The translations under genes and the position numbers were made by a program. This document shows positions 9,121-17,320 of a stretch of DNA of 64,000 bases, piece by piece. The notes below the pieces were generated by a model, which searched no databases, had not been told where the DNA came from, and saw only the letters and a list, made by a program, of their open reading frames with translations. The first letter of the stretch is position 1. Every line of letters starts with the position of its first letter. Source of the stretch: Clostridium jeddahitimonense (GTDB lineage Bacteria; Bacillota; Clostridia; Clostridiales; Clostridiaceae). The stretch spans positions 1,245,815-1,309,814 of the forward strand of contig LM994670.1 of NCBI GenBank assembly GCA_000753455.2, in the 5' to 3' direction.

Positions 9121-10071
9121 GTGAAATATATTGAGAAATTAGTAGATGATATTTATAAAAATTCTAATATTCCGTTTCAATTAAATGTAGATGGATATGG
9201 ATCATATTCTACGCCTCTTTTTGACAAAACACAAAATTATTTAACAAAGAATTTTAAATTTGAATATACTAAATGCTGCATAAAGGTTAATGCAGCATTT
9301 AGTGCTATTTTGGAGTTATTAATTTTTTGTATTAAAGATAAGTTGGAAGAAGCATTTGTACATAAAAGAACTGTAATATCATCACTATTAAACGGAGAAG
9401 AGGTAGAAGAAGAAGTATTAAAAAGTGCTTTACCAAGAATAGGTGAGCAATTCTATTTAGTTGGAATTTATGCTGAAAATAATATAAAAAACATATATGA
9501 TTATATTAAGGAATGTTATATTGATAGTGAAGTAGAGGTAATTGTTTATAAAGGAAATATTATAATTATTGGGGAATTAGAAGATGCTAAAGAGCATATG
9601 GAGAGTATAAAAGAAACTATCTGTAATACTTTTTCCGGGAAATATTATATTAGTTATTCAAAAGTTTCAGATCTTAGTAAGCTGCGTAAAGAGTATATGG
9701 ATAATTTATTTAAAATAGAATTAGCTAAAAAATATAACTTTAGTCAAGCAATAATCGATGATAAAAATCTAATATTTGAAGGAATAGTTGATTCAGTTTC
9801 GGAAGAAGTAAAAAAAGATATATTTGAAAAGTTTAATTATGGTTTTTTACAGCTTGATAATGAGATGATTAAGACTATAGAAGTATTTTTCAAATGTGGA
9901 TTAAACTTAAGTGAAGCTGCTAAGGAATTATATATCCATAGAAATACTTTGATTTATAGATTAGATAAAATTGAGAAATATACTTCTTATGATATAAGAG
10001 AGTTTAATAATGCTGTAATATTTAAAATAGTTTTTTTCTTATGGAAGGAAAAAAAATCTAAAAAAAGTTGA
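9121..10071 (+). CDS. PucR/CdaR-like transcriptional regulator
   Basis: 316 residues starting at GTG after TTGAGGTGA. The N-terminal two thirds carry no domain I can name. The C-terminus (about 250-310) has the PucR-type helix-turn-helix NLSEAAKELYIHRNTLIYRLDKIEK seen in sugar-diacid regulators. It lies between the multi-sugar ATPase and a LacI regulator, so control of carbohydrate genes is likely; the effector is unknown. Its stop codon overlaps the -35 box of the downstream promoter. Confidence 0.8.
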   Translation: MKYIEKLVDDIYKNSNIPFQLNVDGYGSYSTPLFDKTQNYLTKNFKFEYTKCCIKVNAAFSAILELLIFCIKDKLEEAFVHKRTVISSLLNGEEVEEEVLKSALPRIGEQFYLVGIYAENNIKNIYDYIKECYIDSEVEVIVYKGNIIIIGELEDAKEHMESIKETICNTFSGKYYISYSKVSDLSKLRKEYMDNLFKIELAKKYNFSQAIIDDKNLIFEGIVDSVSEEVKKDIFEKFNYGFLQLDNEMIKTIEVFFKCGLNLSEAAKELYIHRNTLIYRLDKIEKYTSYDIREFNNAVIFKIVFFLWKEKKSKKS

Positions 10072-10096
10072 AAATGTTTGTAAATTAATTTATAAT
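10068..10096 (+). promoter_or_regulatory. Promoter of the LacI regulator gene
   Basis: TTGAAA (10068-10073), a 17-base spacer and TATAAT (10091-10096). The -35 box overlaps the stop codon of the preceding gene. An operator-like sequence starts 6 bases after the -10 box. Confidence 0.75.
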
Positions 10097-10101
10097 TAAT
10101 A

Positions 10102-10121
10102 TTGGAAACGATACCGAATTG
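10102..10121 (+). promoter_or_regulatory. Putative LacI-family operator 1
   Basis: TTGGAAACGATACCGAATTG covers the expected start of transcription. It shares the core GGAAACG-T-CCGAA with the site at 10228-10248, and the GAAACG core is typical of LacI-family operators. Autoregulation is likely. Confidence 0.6.
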
Positions 10122-10132
10122 ATGGTGTTTAA

Positions 10133-10168
10133 AAAGTATAAAACCACATTTTTGTGGTTCTATACTTT
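10133..10168 (+). other. Long leader hairpin between the two LacI operators
   Basis: Sixteen-base arms (10133-10148 and 10153-10168) with one mismatch and a TTTT loop. No T-run follows on the + strand beyond the arm itself, so it is a weak terminator at best; on the - strand the arm is followed by five T. It may be an attenuator or a DNA-structure spacer between the operators. Confidence 0.55.
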
Positions 10169-10227
10169 GATAGATAATATATATGATTTTATTCAAGCGT
10201 TAATGTTATAAAAATTTTTAAGTGATT

Positions 10228-10248
10228 TTGGAAACGGTGCCGAAATTG
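10228..10248 (+). promoter_or_regulatory. Putative LacI-family operator 2
   Basis: The core GGAAACGGTGCCGAA matches operator 1 with two transitions and lies 126 bases downstream, 31 bases before the regulator start codon. The pair would allow looping or a transcriptional roadblock. Confidence 0.6.
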
Positions 10249-10278
10249 CAGTTAAGTTTTTTAAAAAGGAGAAAAAAG

Positions 10279-11292
10279 ATGAATATTAGAGATATTGCCA
10301 AGCTGTCAGGGGTTGGTGTAAGCACAGTATCCCGTGTATTAAATAATCATCCTGATGTAAAAGAAAGTACACGGGAAAGAGTAATGCAAGTTATAAAGGA
10401 AAGTAATTATATTCCTAATAATAGTGCAAGGATATTAAAGCAAAATAATACAAGAAACATTGGTATATTTGTTAAAGGAGTTTTTAATCCGTTCTTCTCT
10501 GAGATGCTTAATGTAATAGGGAGTAAGATAAATGAATCAAAGTATACGATGATTTTACAACAAAATGATTATGGGTTAGAAGAAGATGTAGATACGTTGA
10601 AGTCTTTTATAAAGGAAAAAAGATTACAGGGGGTTATATGTCTTGGAGGAAATTTTGTGAACATCGATGAAGAAAGTTTTGGCAACATTGATGTACCAGT
10701 AGTTTTAACTTCAGTAAACACTGAAATGCCTAATATTAAGGATAGGTATTCAACAGTAGGAATTGATAACTTAAAGTCAGCTTATGATGCAACAAAGCAC
10801 TTAATAAATTTAGGTCATAAAAATATAGCAATAATGTTAGGGGAAAAAAATGACCTTTGCATAAGTTGGTGGAGATATAAGGGGTATAAGAAAGCTTTAG
10901 AAGAAAGTAACATAGAGATTAATAGTGAAAATATGTTAATTGGTAATTATGATACTAGAACTGCTTATAATGAAACAAAAAGCTTCTTAAAACAAAATAA
11001 AGAAGTAACAGCTATTTTTGCTATTTCAGACATTATGGCTGTTGGTGTGGCAAAGGCAGTAGCTGATTGTGGGCTAAAAGTTGGAAAAGATATTGCTATT
11101 ATAGGGTTCGATGGTATGGATATAAGTGAGTTTTATAATCCAGGAATAACTACTATGAAGCAGCCAAAAGAAGCTATGGCACTTAAAAGCATAGAACTAT
11201 TATTTGCGCTTTTAAGTGGAAAAGGTGAGCATAAACATATTTTATTAGATACAGAACTAATAGAAAGAGAATCTTGTAATAGTATTAATTAG
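10279..11292 (+). CDS. LacI-family transcriptional regulator
   Basis: 337 residues. Helix-turn-helix at the N-terminus (MNIRDIAKLSGVGVSTVSRVL), hinge helix with NNSARILK, then a type-1 periplasmic-binding-like effector domain (GIFVKGVFNPFFSEML, AIIGFDGMDI). The ATG at 10279 follows AAAGGAG; a longer in-frame start at 10222 lies upstream of the second operator and has no ribosome site. Located directly before malQ, it probably represses maltodextrin use and itself through the two upstream operators. The inducer is not evident. Confidence 0.9.
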   Translation: MNIRDIAKLSGVGVSTVSRVLNNHPDVKESTRERVMQVIKESNYIPNNSARILKQNNTRNIGIFVKGVFNPFFSEMLNVIGSKINESKYTMILQQNDYGLEEDVDTLKSFIKEKRLQGVICLGGNFVNIDEESFGNIDVPVVLTSVNTEMPNIKDRYSTVGIDNLKSAYDATKHLINLGHKNIAIMLGEKNDLCISWWRYKGYKKALEESNIEINSENMLIGNYDTRTAYNETKSFLKQNKEVTAIFAISDIMAVGVAKAVADCGLKVGKDIAIIGFDGMDISEFYNPGITTMKQPKEAMALKSIELLFALLSGKGEHKHILLDTELIERESCNSIN

Positions 11293-11300
11293 GTAGTTAT

Positions 11301-11319
11301 ATGGTTATTAACTAACCAT
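11301..11319. other. Short inverted repeat after lacI-type gene
   Basis: ATGGTTA and TAACCAT arms around TTAAC. No T-run follows, so it is more likely a protein site or chance than a terminator. Confidence 0.3.
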
Positions 11320-11322
11320 AAG

Positions 11323-11390
11323 TGACAATACAAATTTTAATTTGTGTAATTGGAACTTACTGCTACAAATGTATATGAGTAGTGAGTTTC
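11323..11390 (+). repeat. Intergenic element copy B and malQ leader hairpin
   Basis: TGACAAT, an ACAAATT-TT-AATTTGT hairpin and AATTGGAACTTACT (11323-11361) repeat the order seen at 9005-9061. The last box also forms a 13-pair stem with wobbles (11352-11364 with 11378-11390) before malQ, which could act as a leader structure. Confidence 0.45.
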
Positions 11391-11443
11391 ATTATTAACG
11401 TATAAATTGTATAAGTATTATAGTGAGAGGGATAGGTGGCAAA

Positions 11444-12961
11444 ATGAATAGAAGTGCTGGAGTAATAATGCATATAGCATCTTTACCAGGAAAGTTTGGA
11501 ATAGGAACTTTTGGACAAGAAGCATATAATTATGCAGACTTTTTATATAAATCAGGCTTGAAGTACTGGCAGATATTACCGCTGGGACAGACTGGATATG
11601 GAGATTCTCCTTATCAATCTTTTTCAGCATTTGCAGGGAATCCATATTTTATAGATTTTGATTTGTTAGCAAAAGATAATTTGCTAAATGAAGATGAATA
11701 TATAAATGAAAATTATGGTGATAATGACAATTATATAAATTATGGATTATTATTTAAAGTAAAGTATGAGGTATTAAGAAAGGCTTATAATAATTTTACT
11801 AGAATTGATTCAAGTATATTAAGAGAAGAATTTGAAAAGTTTAGAGTAGAAAATAGATGGTGGCTTGAGGATTATGCACTGTATATGGCAGTGAAAAATC
11901 ATTTTAATCTTGTAAGTTGGCAAGAGTGGGATGAAGATATTAAGAAAAGAGAAAAAGAAGCTTTAGAAAGATATAAAAATTTATTGAAGGATAATATAGA
12001 GTATTGGGAGTTTGTACAGTATTTATTCTTTAAACAATGGAACGATTTAAAGAAATATGTTAATTCTAAAGGAATAAAAATAATTGGGGATATTCCTATA
12101 TATGTGGCTGAGGATAGTTCTGATGTGTGGGGCAATCCTGAAGGATATTTAATAGATACTGATACATTAAAACCTATTAGTGTTGCAGGATGTCCTCCAG
12201 ATGCTTTTTCTGCTACAGGTCAATTATGGGGAAATCCGATATATGATTGGGAGTATATGGACAAGCAAAACTACTCTTGGTGGATAAAGAGAGTTAGAGA
12301 AAGTTTAAAATTATATGATGTAGTAAGAATAGATCACTTTAGGGGATTTGAAAGCTATTGGAAGATTCCTTATGGGGAGGAAACTGCTATTAATGGTGAA
12401 TGGGTGAAAGGTCCTGGTATGAGGTTATTTGATGCTATTAAAGATGCTCTAGGAGAAGTTAATGTAATTGCTGAGGATTTAGGCTTTTTAACTAATGAAG
12501 TAAAAGAGTTTTTAGAAGAGTCAGGATTCCCAGGGATGAAGGTTTTACAATTTGCATTTGATGAAAGAGAAGAAAGCAATTATCTTCCTCATACTTATAC
12601 TAATAATTGCGTAGCTTATACTGGAACTCATGATAATGATACTTTTAGAGGATGGTATGATGTAACTGCACCTAGAGATGATGTTAAGTATTGCAAAGAA
12701 TATTTAGCATTATCAGATGATGAAGGATATAATTGGGGATTCATAAGAGGAGTATGGAGTAGTGTAGCAGATTTAGCCATTGCATCAATGCAAGACTTTT
12801 TAGATCTTGGAAATGAAGCAAGGATAAATATGCCATCAACCTTAGGTGATAATTGGAAATGGAGAATATCTGAAGGAAGTTATGATGAGAAACTATCAGA
12901 TAAAATATATAGATATACTAAAATGTATGGAAGATGTGAAGAACTAATAGTGAATAGTTAA
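11444..12961 (+). CDS. malQ: 4-alpha-glucanotransferase (amylomaltase)
   Basis: 505 residues, standard length for GH77. Conserved regions are present: YWQILPLGQTGYGDSPYQ at the N-terminus, VRIDHFRGFE (nucleophile Asp), AEDLGF (acid/base Glu) and YTGTHDNDT (third catalytic Asp). It transfers maltodextrin chains in the cytoplasm. ATG at 11444 is chosen for the GATAGGTGG upstream; an in-frame GTG at 11423 is less likely. It follows the LacI gene and an unusual leader. A terminator at 12970 ends the unit. Confidence 0.96.
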   Translation: MNRSAGVIMHIASLPGKFGIGTFGQEAYNYADFLYKSGLKYWQILPLGQTGYGDSPYQSFSAFAGNPYFIDFDLLAKDNLLNEDEYINENYGDNDNYINYGLLFKVKYEVLRKAYNNFTRIDSSILREEFEKFRVENRWWLEDYALYMAVKNHFNLVSWQEWDEDIKKREKEALERYKNLLKDNIEYWEFVQYLFFKQWNDLKKYVNSKGIKIIGDIPIYVAEDSSDVWGNPEGYLIDTDTLKPISVAGCPPDAFSATGQLWGNPIYDWEYMDKQNYSWWIKRVRESLKLYDVVRIDHFRGFESYWKIPYGEETAINGEWVKGPGMRLFDAIKDALGEVNVIAEDLGFLTNEVKEFLEESGFPGMKVLQFAFDEREESNYLPHTYTNNCVAYTGTHDNDTFRGWYDVTAPRDDVKYCKEYLALSDDEGYNWGFIRGVWSSVADLAIASMQDFLDLGNEARINMPSTLGDNWKWRISEGSYDEKLSDKIYRYTKMYGRCEELIVNS

Positions 12962-12969
12962 TAATTTTA

Positions 12970-12992
12970 AAGCCAGCGATGCTGGCTTTTTA
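12970..12992 (+). terminator. Intrinsic terminator of malQ
   Basis: AAGCCAGC-GAT-GCTGGCTT stem followed by T residues, 9 bases after the malQ stop. Confidence 0.9.
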
Positions 12993-13101
12993 TATTTAAT
13001 TTAATTGATAGCTATTAACTTTTAACTTTTAACTAGTAACATGGTTCTAATATTACATATGAAATAATATAATCTATTAGTTTAATAATGAGGTAGGTTG
13101 T

Positions 13102-13878
13102 ATGAATAAAAAAACTGTATACGAATTTTTTATAGGATTATTAGCATTGATGTTAGCCTTAATGTTAGTTATTGATATTTTTATACCATTGCCTAAGGAA
13201 GTAACCTTAAGCTTTTATTACATAGATAATATAGTTAGGCTTATTTTTATCGGGGACTATATGATTAGGTTTGTTATAGCAAAAGGTAAAAGAATATTTA
13301 TAAAAAATAATATGATTGATTTAATGTCAATAATACCACTTAGAGCTTATATTAAAATAGCAAGTCTTATTAACTTAGCTTATATTATAGAACCTAATGT
13401 TATAATAAAAGTATTTAAAATGTTTATGCTAGGTGTATTTTTTGTTAAATTTAAAGTTAAAACTAAGGAAGAAATTAGGACTAATAGAGTATATTATCTA
13501 TTAATAATATCAACTACAATTATAGTTATAGGTGCTGTTATAATATCTCTTATAGAAGGAATTTCATTAGGAGATGCTTTATGGTGGAGCTTTGTAACTT
13601 TTACTACTGTAGGTTATGGAGATGTGGTTTTAAAAACACAGTTAGGTAGGAGTATTGCTGTCATTCTTATGGTATTTGGAGTGGGATTTATAGGTATTAC
13701 ATCAACAGCTATTGCCCTTAGAGTTTTAAATGGAGGTAAAAAAGAAAAAAATACTTCATATAAAAATAAAGTGTTAGAAGGAATTAAGTTAATGCTTGAT
13801 AATTATGATAGTTTAAGTGATGAAGATATAGATAATATAGTAAAAATATTAAAATCTTTAAGAGATAAAGAAAGTTAA
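13102..13878 (+). CDS. Potassium channel (voltage-gated-like)
   Basis: 258 residues. Several N-terminal hydrophobic spans (from residue 8) resemble the S1-S4 part of voltage-gated channels, but without a clear positively charged S4. They are followed by the pore loop with selectivity filter TTVGYGD (about 167-173) and a final span. The C-terminal 55 residues form a charged soluble tail. Role: K+ flux across the cytoplasmic membrane. Whether it is voltage-sensitive cannot be told. It is monocistronic. Confidence 0.88.
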   Translation: MNKKTVYEFFIGLLALMLALMLVIDIFIPLPKEVTLSFYYIDNIVRLIFIGDYMIRFVIAKGKRIFIKNNMIDLMSIIPLRAYIKIASLINLAYIIEPNVIIKVFKMFMLGVFFVKFKVKTKEEIRTNRVYYLLIISTTIIVIGAVIISLIEGISLGDALWWSFVTFTTVGYGDVVLKTQLGRSIAVILMVFGVGFIGITSTAIALRVLNGGKKEKNTSYKNKVLEGIKLMLDNYDSLSDEDIDNIVKILKSLRDKES

Positions 13879-13931
13879 AAATTTCTTGAAATGAAATTAT
13901 ATATAATTTAAAATTGTATTAAAGATATTAA

Positions 13932-14017
13932 GCAGATGTGGCGGAATAGGCAGACGCGCTATCTTGAGGGGGTAGTGAGAGATTCTCGTACGGGTTCAAG
14001 TCCCGTTATCTGCACCA
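13932..14017 (+). tRNA. tRNA-Leu (anticodon GAG)
   Basis: 86 bases with encoded CCA. Acceptor GCAGATG pairs with TATCTGC, discriminator A, anticodon stem CTATC/GGTAG around loop TTGAGGG (anticodon GAG), a long variable arm and TTCAAGTC T-loop. It reads CTC/CTT, rare codons in this AT-rich genome. Confidence 0.97.
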
Positions 14018-14137
14018 AAAAGATTGTGAGATAGGTTTAGAAGATTAGCAAGTATTTTGGATAGGTACCTATTAATTATTAGTGAAGATAGTAGTCTTTT
14101 ATAAATAGAATGTAGGAAATAGAGTAGAAATTTACTA

Positions 14138-14167
14138 TTGACAATATGGTATATATATACATATAAT
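14138..14167 (+). promoter_or_regulatory. Promoter of the glycine riboswitch transcript
   Basis: A perfect TTGACA (14138-14143), an 18-base spacer and TATAAT (14162-14167), 19 bases before the first aptamer. Confidence 0.85.
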
Positions 14168-14185
14168 ATTTTTATAATTTAATAG

Positions 14186-14360
14186 AGTTCGGATGAAGAT
14201 AGTGGGAGAGCGATAATTTATTGTCCACCGAAGAAGCAAATCTTTCAGGTAATAGGACCGCTATTGGACGAGCCTCTGGAGAGACTCAAAAAGAGCACCG
14301 AAGGAGCAAGGTTTAATTTTATTAAACTCAAACTCTCAGGTAAAAGGACAGGGGATGCGA
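14186..14360 (+). ncRNA. Tandem glycine riboswitch (gcvT motif)
   Basis: Two aptamers in series. The first has GGATGAAGATAGTGGGAGAG, CACCGAAGAAGCAAATC, TTTCAGGTAATAGGAC and GGACGAGCCTCTGGAGAG. The second repeats CACCGAAGGAGCAAG, CTCTCAGGTAAAAGGACAG and closes at GGGGATGCG. It is upstream of an alanine/glycine:cation symporter, a known target for this class. Expression platform candidates are the hairpin at 14399-14421 and the terminator at 14494-14527. Confidence 0.95.
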
Positions 14361-14398
14361 TAGTTAATAATTAAAAGTTAATAATTGATAATTGATGG

Positions 14399-14421
14399 AA
14401 AAGCTAGATATACTGGCTTTT
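14399..14421 (+). other. Hairpin in the riboswitch leader
   Basis: Arms AAAAGCTAG and CTGGCTTTT (one G-U pair) with loop ATATA, the right arm ending in four T. This may be an early terminator or a pairing partner that switches with the aptamer. The region from 14361 to 14490 is otherwise low-complexity TTAATTA sequence. Confidence 0.5.
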
Positions 14422-14493
14422 AAAGTGAACTTAAAGTGAAGTTTACACGTTAATTGTAAATTATGAATTGTGAATTATTAATTAATCTAAGTC

Positions 14494-14527
14494 TCCTCCG
14501 TAATTTTATAATTAGGAGGATTTTTTT
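14494..14527 (+). terminator. Terminator containing the Shine-Dalgarno of the symporter gene
   Basis: TCCTCC (14494-14499) pairs with GGAGGA (14515-14520), TAATT with AATTA inside, loop TTAT, then seven T and immediately the ATG at 14528. The 3' arm is the ribosome site of the gene. One hairpin could thus stop transcription and hide the ribosome site under riboswitch control. Confidence 0.85.
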
Positions 14528-15898
14528 ATGGAAAAAATTTTATCAACTATCAACAATTTTATTTGGGGACCACCATTATTAATTTTATTAGTTGGAACAG
14601 GTATTTATTTTACTTTTAGGTTAAGGCTTATTCAACTTAGTAAATTGAAATTAGCTTTTAAGTATGTCTTTTCTAAGGATGAAAATGATATTGAAGGTTT
14701 AGAAGGAGATGTAAGTAGTTTTGCAGCTCTATGTACAGCTTTATCATCTACTATAGGTACAGGAAATATAGTAGGGGTAGCAACAGCTATAGTAGCTGGA
14801 GGACCTGGAGCAATTTTCTGGATGTGGATAGCAGCATTTTTCGGTATGGCTACAAAATATGCTGAAGGAGTACTTGCGGTAAAATATAGAGAAGTGGATT
14901 CAAATGGACAAATAGCAGGTGGTCCTATGTATTATATAGAGAAAGGTCTTGGGTCAAAGTTTCTTGCGAAAGCCTTTGCAGTATTTGGGGTAGGAGTTGC
15001 ACTTTTAGGAATAGGTACCTTTGGACAAGTTAAATCTATCGCAGATGCAGCAAAATTAAGTTTTAATATTCCTATAGTAGTAACAGGTATAATTCTTACA
15101 ATAATAGTAGCATTGGTTACTTTGGGAGGAATAAAAAGAATTTCAAAAGTATCAGAGGCTATTGTACCATTTATGGCAGTGATGTATATAGTAGGAGTTT
15201 TGATGGTTTTAGCAGTAAATATAAGATTAATACCAGAAACTATTATGTTAATTATAGAAAGCGCTTTTAATCCTAGAGCTGCATTTGGAGGAGCTACAGG
15301 TATAACTATTCTTATGGTAATGCAAAGAGGGATTGGTAGAGGTGTATTTTCAAATGAGGCAGGACTAGGTAGTGCACCTATTGCAGCCGCAGCTGCGAGA
15401 ACTAAAGAACCTGTAAGGCAAGGTTTAATTTCAATGACAGGTACATTTATAGATACAATAGTTATATGTACATTAACAGGGTTAGCAATAGTTATAACTA
15501 ATTCTTACAATATAGGATTAGATGGGGCAGCAGTAACTACTTCAGCTTTTCAATCAGCATTACCTATATTTAATATAGGCAAATATATTGTTAATATAGG
15601 TCTTATATTTTTTGCTTTTACTACAATTATTGGATGGAATTATTATGGGGAGAGATGTATTCAATATTTATATGGAGTTAAAGCTATAAAGCCATATAAA
15701 ATTATTTTCATAATTTTAATTGCAGTAGGACCATTTTTACCTTTAGATTTAATTTTTATTATAGCGGATATTTGTAATGGTCTTATGGCATTACCAAATT
15801 TAGTTGGGCTTATAGGACTAAGAGAGATTGTAATAAGTGAGACTAGAAAGTTTTTTGAAGTAGAAAATAAAAAAGATGAAGTTGAATTAATAGTATAA
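14528..15898 (+). CDS. Alanine/glycine:Na+ symporter (AgcS family)
   Basis: 456 residues with about ten membrane spans. Family signatures are GTGNIVGVATAI near residue 75 and NEAGLGSAPIAAAAARTKEP near residue 275. It imports alanine and/or glycine with Na+. The upstream tandem glycine riboswitch indicates glycine as the relevant substrate or signal. Translation begins directly after a terminator T-run with the ribosome site in the terminator stem, so expression is very probably switched by glycine. Confidence 0.94.
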   Translation: MEKILSTINNFIWGPPLLILLVGTGIYFTFRLRLIQLSKLKLAFKYVFSKDENDIEGLEGDVSSFAALCTALSSTIGTGNIVGVATAIVAGGPGAIFWMWIAAFFGMATKYAEGVLAVKYREVDSNGQIAGGPMYYIEKGLGSKFLAKAFAVFGVGVALLGIGTFGQVKSIADAAKLSFNIPIVVTGIILTIIVALVTLGGIKRISKVSEAIVPFMAVMYIVGVLMVLAVNIRLIPETIMLIIESAFNPRAAFGGATGITILMVMQRGIGRGVFSNEAGLGSAPIAAAAARTKEPVRQGLISMTGTFIDTIVICTLTGLAIVITNSYNIGLDGAAVTTSAFQSALPIFNIGKYIVNIGLIFFAFTTIIGWNYYGERCIQYLYGVKAIKPYKIIFIILIAVGPFLPLDLIFIIADICNGLMALPNLVGLIGLREIVISETRKFFEVENKKDEVELIV

Positions 15899-15996
15899 TG
15901 AGTAAATTATATAAGATGAAAACATAAGAATTTCTTAATAAATATATGAGATATTCTTAATAGAGTTATCATATAATTATTATGTGAGGTGATTAT

Positions 15997-16932
15997 ATGA
16001 GTGAAAAACTTAGATATAATGGTATAGATAATTATGGACATTTAAAAAGAAAAAAGACAATTAAAGTTTATCCGATTATACTTGGAATTATATTTTGTTC
16101 ATTAATTATGATTGGGGGAAAGTTATTTTTTGAAAAGGTCGATAATAGTACTTTAAGTTATGATAAGATTTCATATTATATAGATATAACAGATAAGGTT
16201 AGTGAAGGGAAAGTTCAAGTAAATTGGCAAGAGGTAGCGGCTATAAACGAAGTTCTTAATAGTGGTAAAGAGGATGAGCTTGTTCCTAAGATAGCAGAGA
16301 TATTTTTGAAGAGTAGTGAGAATGATGGCTACACTTTATTTACAGTTGATGAAGTTTTAGAAAAATTAAATGTAAATAATGAAGAAGAAGAAGAAGTAAA
16401 ATCATTTTTAAGTGAAATAGAAGATAATACCTTATATAAAGATGAAGCCAAAATAGCCTTTATAAATGAGATTTATCCCGCAGCTTTAGAAAATTATAAG
16501 AGTTATGGTATTTTACCATCTATAACAATGGCTCAAGCTATATTAGAATCAGGTTGGGGTGAATCAGAATTAGCAGTAGAACATAATAATATATTTGGAA
16601 TAAAAGCGGATAGTCGTTGGGATGGAGCCGTTGCAACTATGACTACAAAAGAGAACTATGATGATGTTATAGAAGCTAATTTTAGAAAATATGATAGTAT
16701 TCTTCAGTCTATAGAGGATCATGGAGAATTTTTGCATGAAAATGAAAGGTATAGAGCTAATGGTCTATTTGATGGGAATGAATATAAAAGCCAAGCACAA
16801 GCGTTAGAAAATGCAGGATATAGTACAGCTAAAGATGAAAATGGAGATAAGATTTATGCAGATAAACTTACTAATGTAATACAAAAATATAATCTTATGA
16901 TATTTGATTCAAAAGTAAAAGGTGGCTTATAA
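15997..16932 (+). CDS. Membrane-anchored N-acetylglucosaminidase (GH73)
   Basis: 311 residues. One N-terminal membrane span (about 27-44), a 120-residue linker region, then a glucosaminidase domain with PSITMAQAILESGWGESELA (catalytic Glu 184), NNIFGIKA and FRKYDSILQSIEDHG. It cleaves peptidoglycan glycan chains outside the membrane. The ATG follows GAGGTGATT. It is a single gene with the terminator overlapping its stop codon. Confidence 0.9.
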   Translation: MSEKLRYNGIDNYGHLKRKKTIKVYPIILGIIFCSLIMIGGKLFFEKVDNSTLSYDKISYYIDITDKVSEGKVQVNWQEVAAINEVLNSGKEDELVPKIAEIFLKSSENDGYTLFTVDEVLEKLNVNNEEEEEVKSFLSEIEDNTLYKDEAKIAFINEIYPAALENYKSYGILPSITMAQAILESGWGESELAVEHNNIFGIKADSRWDGAVATMTTKENYDDVIEANFRKYDSILQSIEDHGEFLHENERYRANGLFDGNEYKSQAQALENAGYSTAKDENGDKIYADKLTNVIQKYNLMIFDSKVKGGL

Positions 16933-16946
16933 AAGCTACCTTTTTC
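16917..16946. terminator. Bidirectional terminator between glucosaminidase and acylphosphatase
   Basis: AAAGGTGGCTT-ATAA-AAGCTACCTTT stem with flanking A and T runs. The left arm includes the glucosaminidase stop codon region. Confidence 0.8.
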
Positions 16947-16964
16947 ATATCTAGTATATATTAA

Positions 16965-17237
16965 TTAATAAGTTGTTTTGAAAGAACGTTCGTTAGAAAT
17001 TAAATCCTTCTTTTTAATAGAATAATCATCTACTCTTATAAATCTATTTCCTTTAGTAATTGTAGAAATATATTTATTTACCGAATCCTCATTACCTTGC
17101 ACTTCAAGCTCCACCATACCATTATCAAGATTACGAACCCATCCAGTTAATGAAAGTGAAGATGCATTCATTTGGCAGAAAAAACGACATCCTACACCTT
17201 GAACTCTTCCATCTAAAATTATATGGTATCTTATCAT
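16965..17237 (-). CDS. acyP: Acylphosphatase
   Basis: 90 residues, the normal size. The signature GRVQGVGCR carries catalytic R18 (a Cys replaces the usual Phe before it), and N36 in GWVRNLDNG is the second catalytic residue. It hydrolyses carboxyl-phosphate bonds in the cytoplasm. GGAGGATGTT ribosome site overlaps the start. Monocistronic. Confidence 0.93.
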   Translation of the reverse strand: MIRYHIILDGRVQGVGCRFFCQMNASSLSLTGWVRNLDNGMVELEVQGNEDSVNKYISTITKGNRFIRVDDYSIKKKDLISNERSFKTTY

Positions 17238-17290
17238 AACATCCTCCGATTAATAGCATTTATTAATAATTATATCATGAAAATAATAAA

Positions 17291-17318
17291 ATAAAAAAGA
17301 AGCGAAATCGCTTCTTTA
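17291..17318 (-). terminator. Terminator of the pot operon
   Basis: AAAGAAGCG-AAAT-CGCTTCTTT stem with T-run on the - strand, just past the potD stop. Confidence 0.9.
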
Positions 17319-17320
17319 TT

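Noticed and set aside
10133..10168. Terminator between the PucR-like and LacI genes
   Set aside because: The stem is strong but no T-run follows on the + strand, so I list it only as a hairpin.
12996..13035. Repeats of TTTTAACTTTTAACT after malQ and similar TTAATTA runs at 14361-14490
   Set aside because: These are short low-complexity AT sequences common in such genomes; no defined unit, ends or target duplication.
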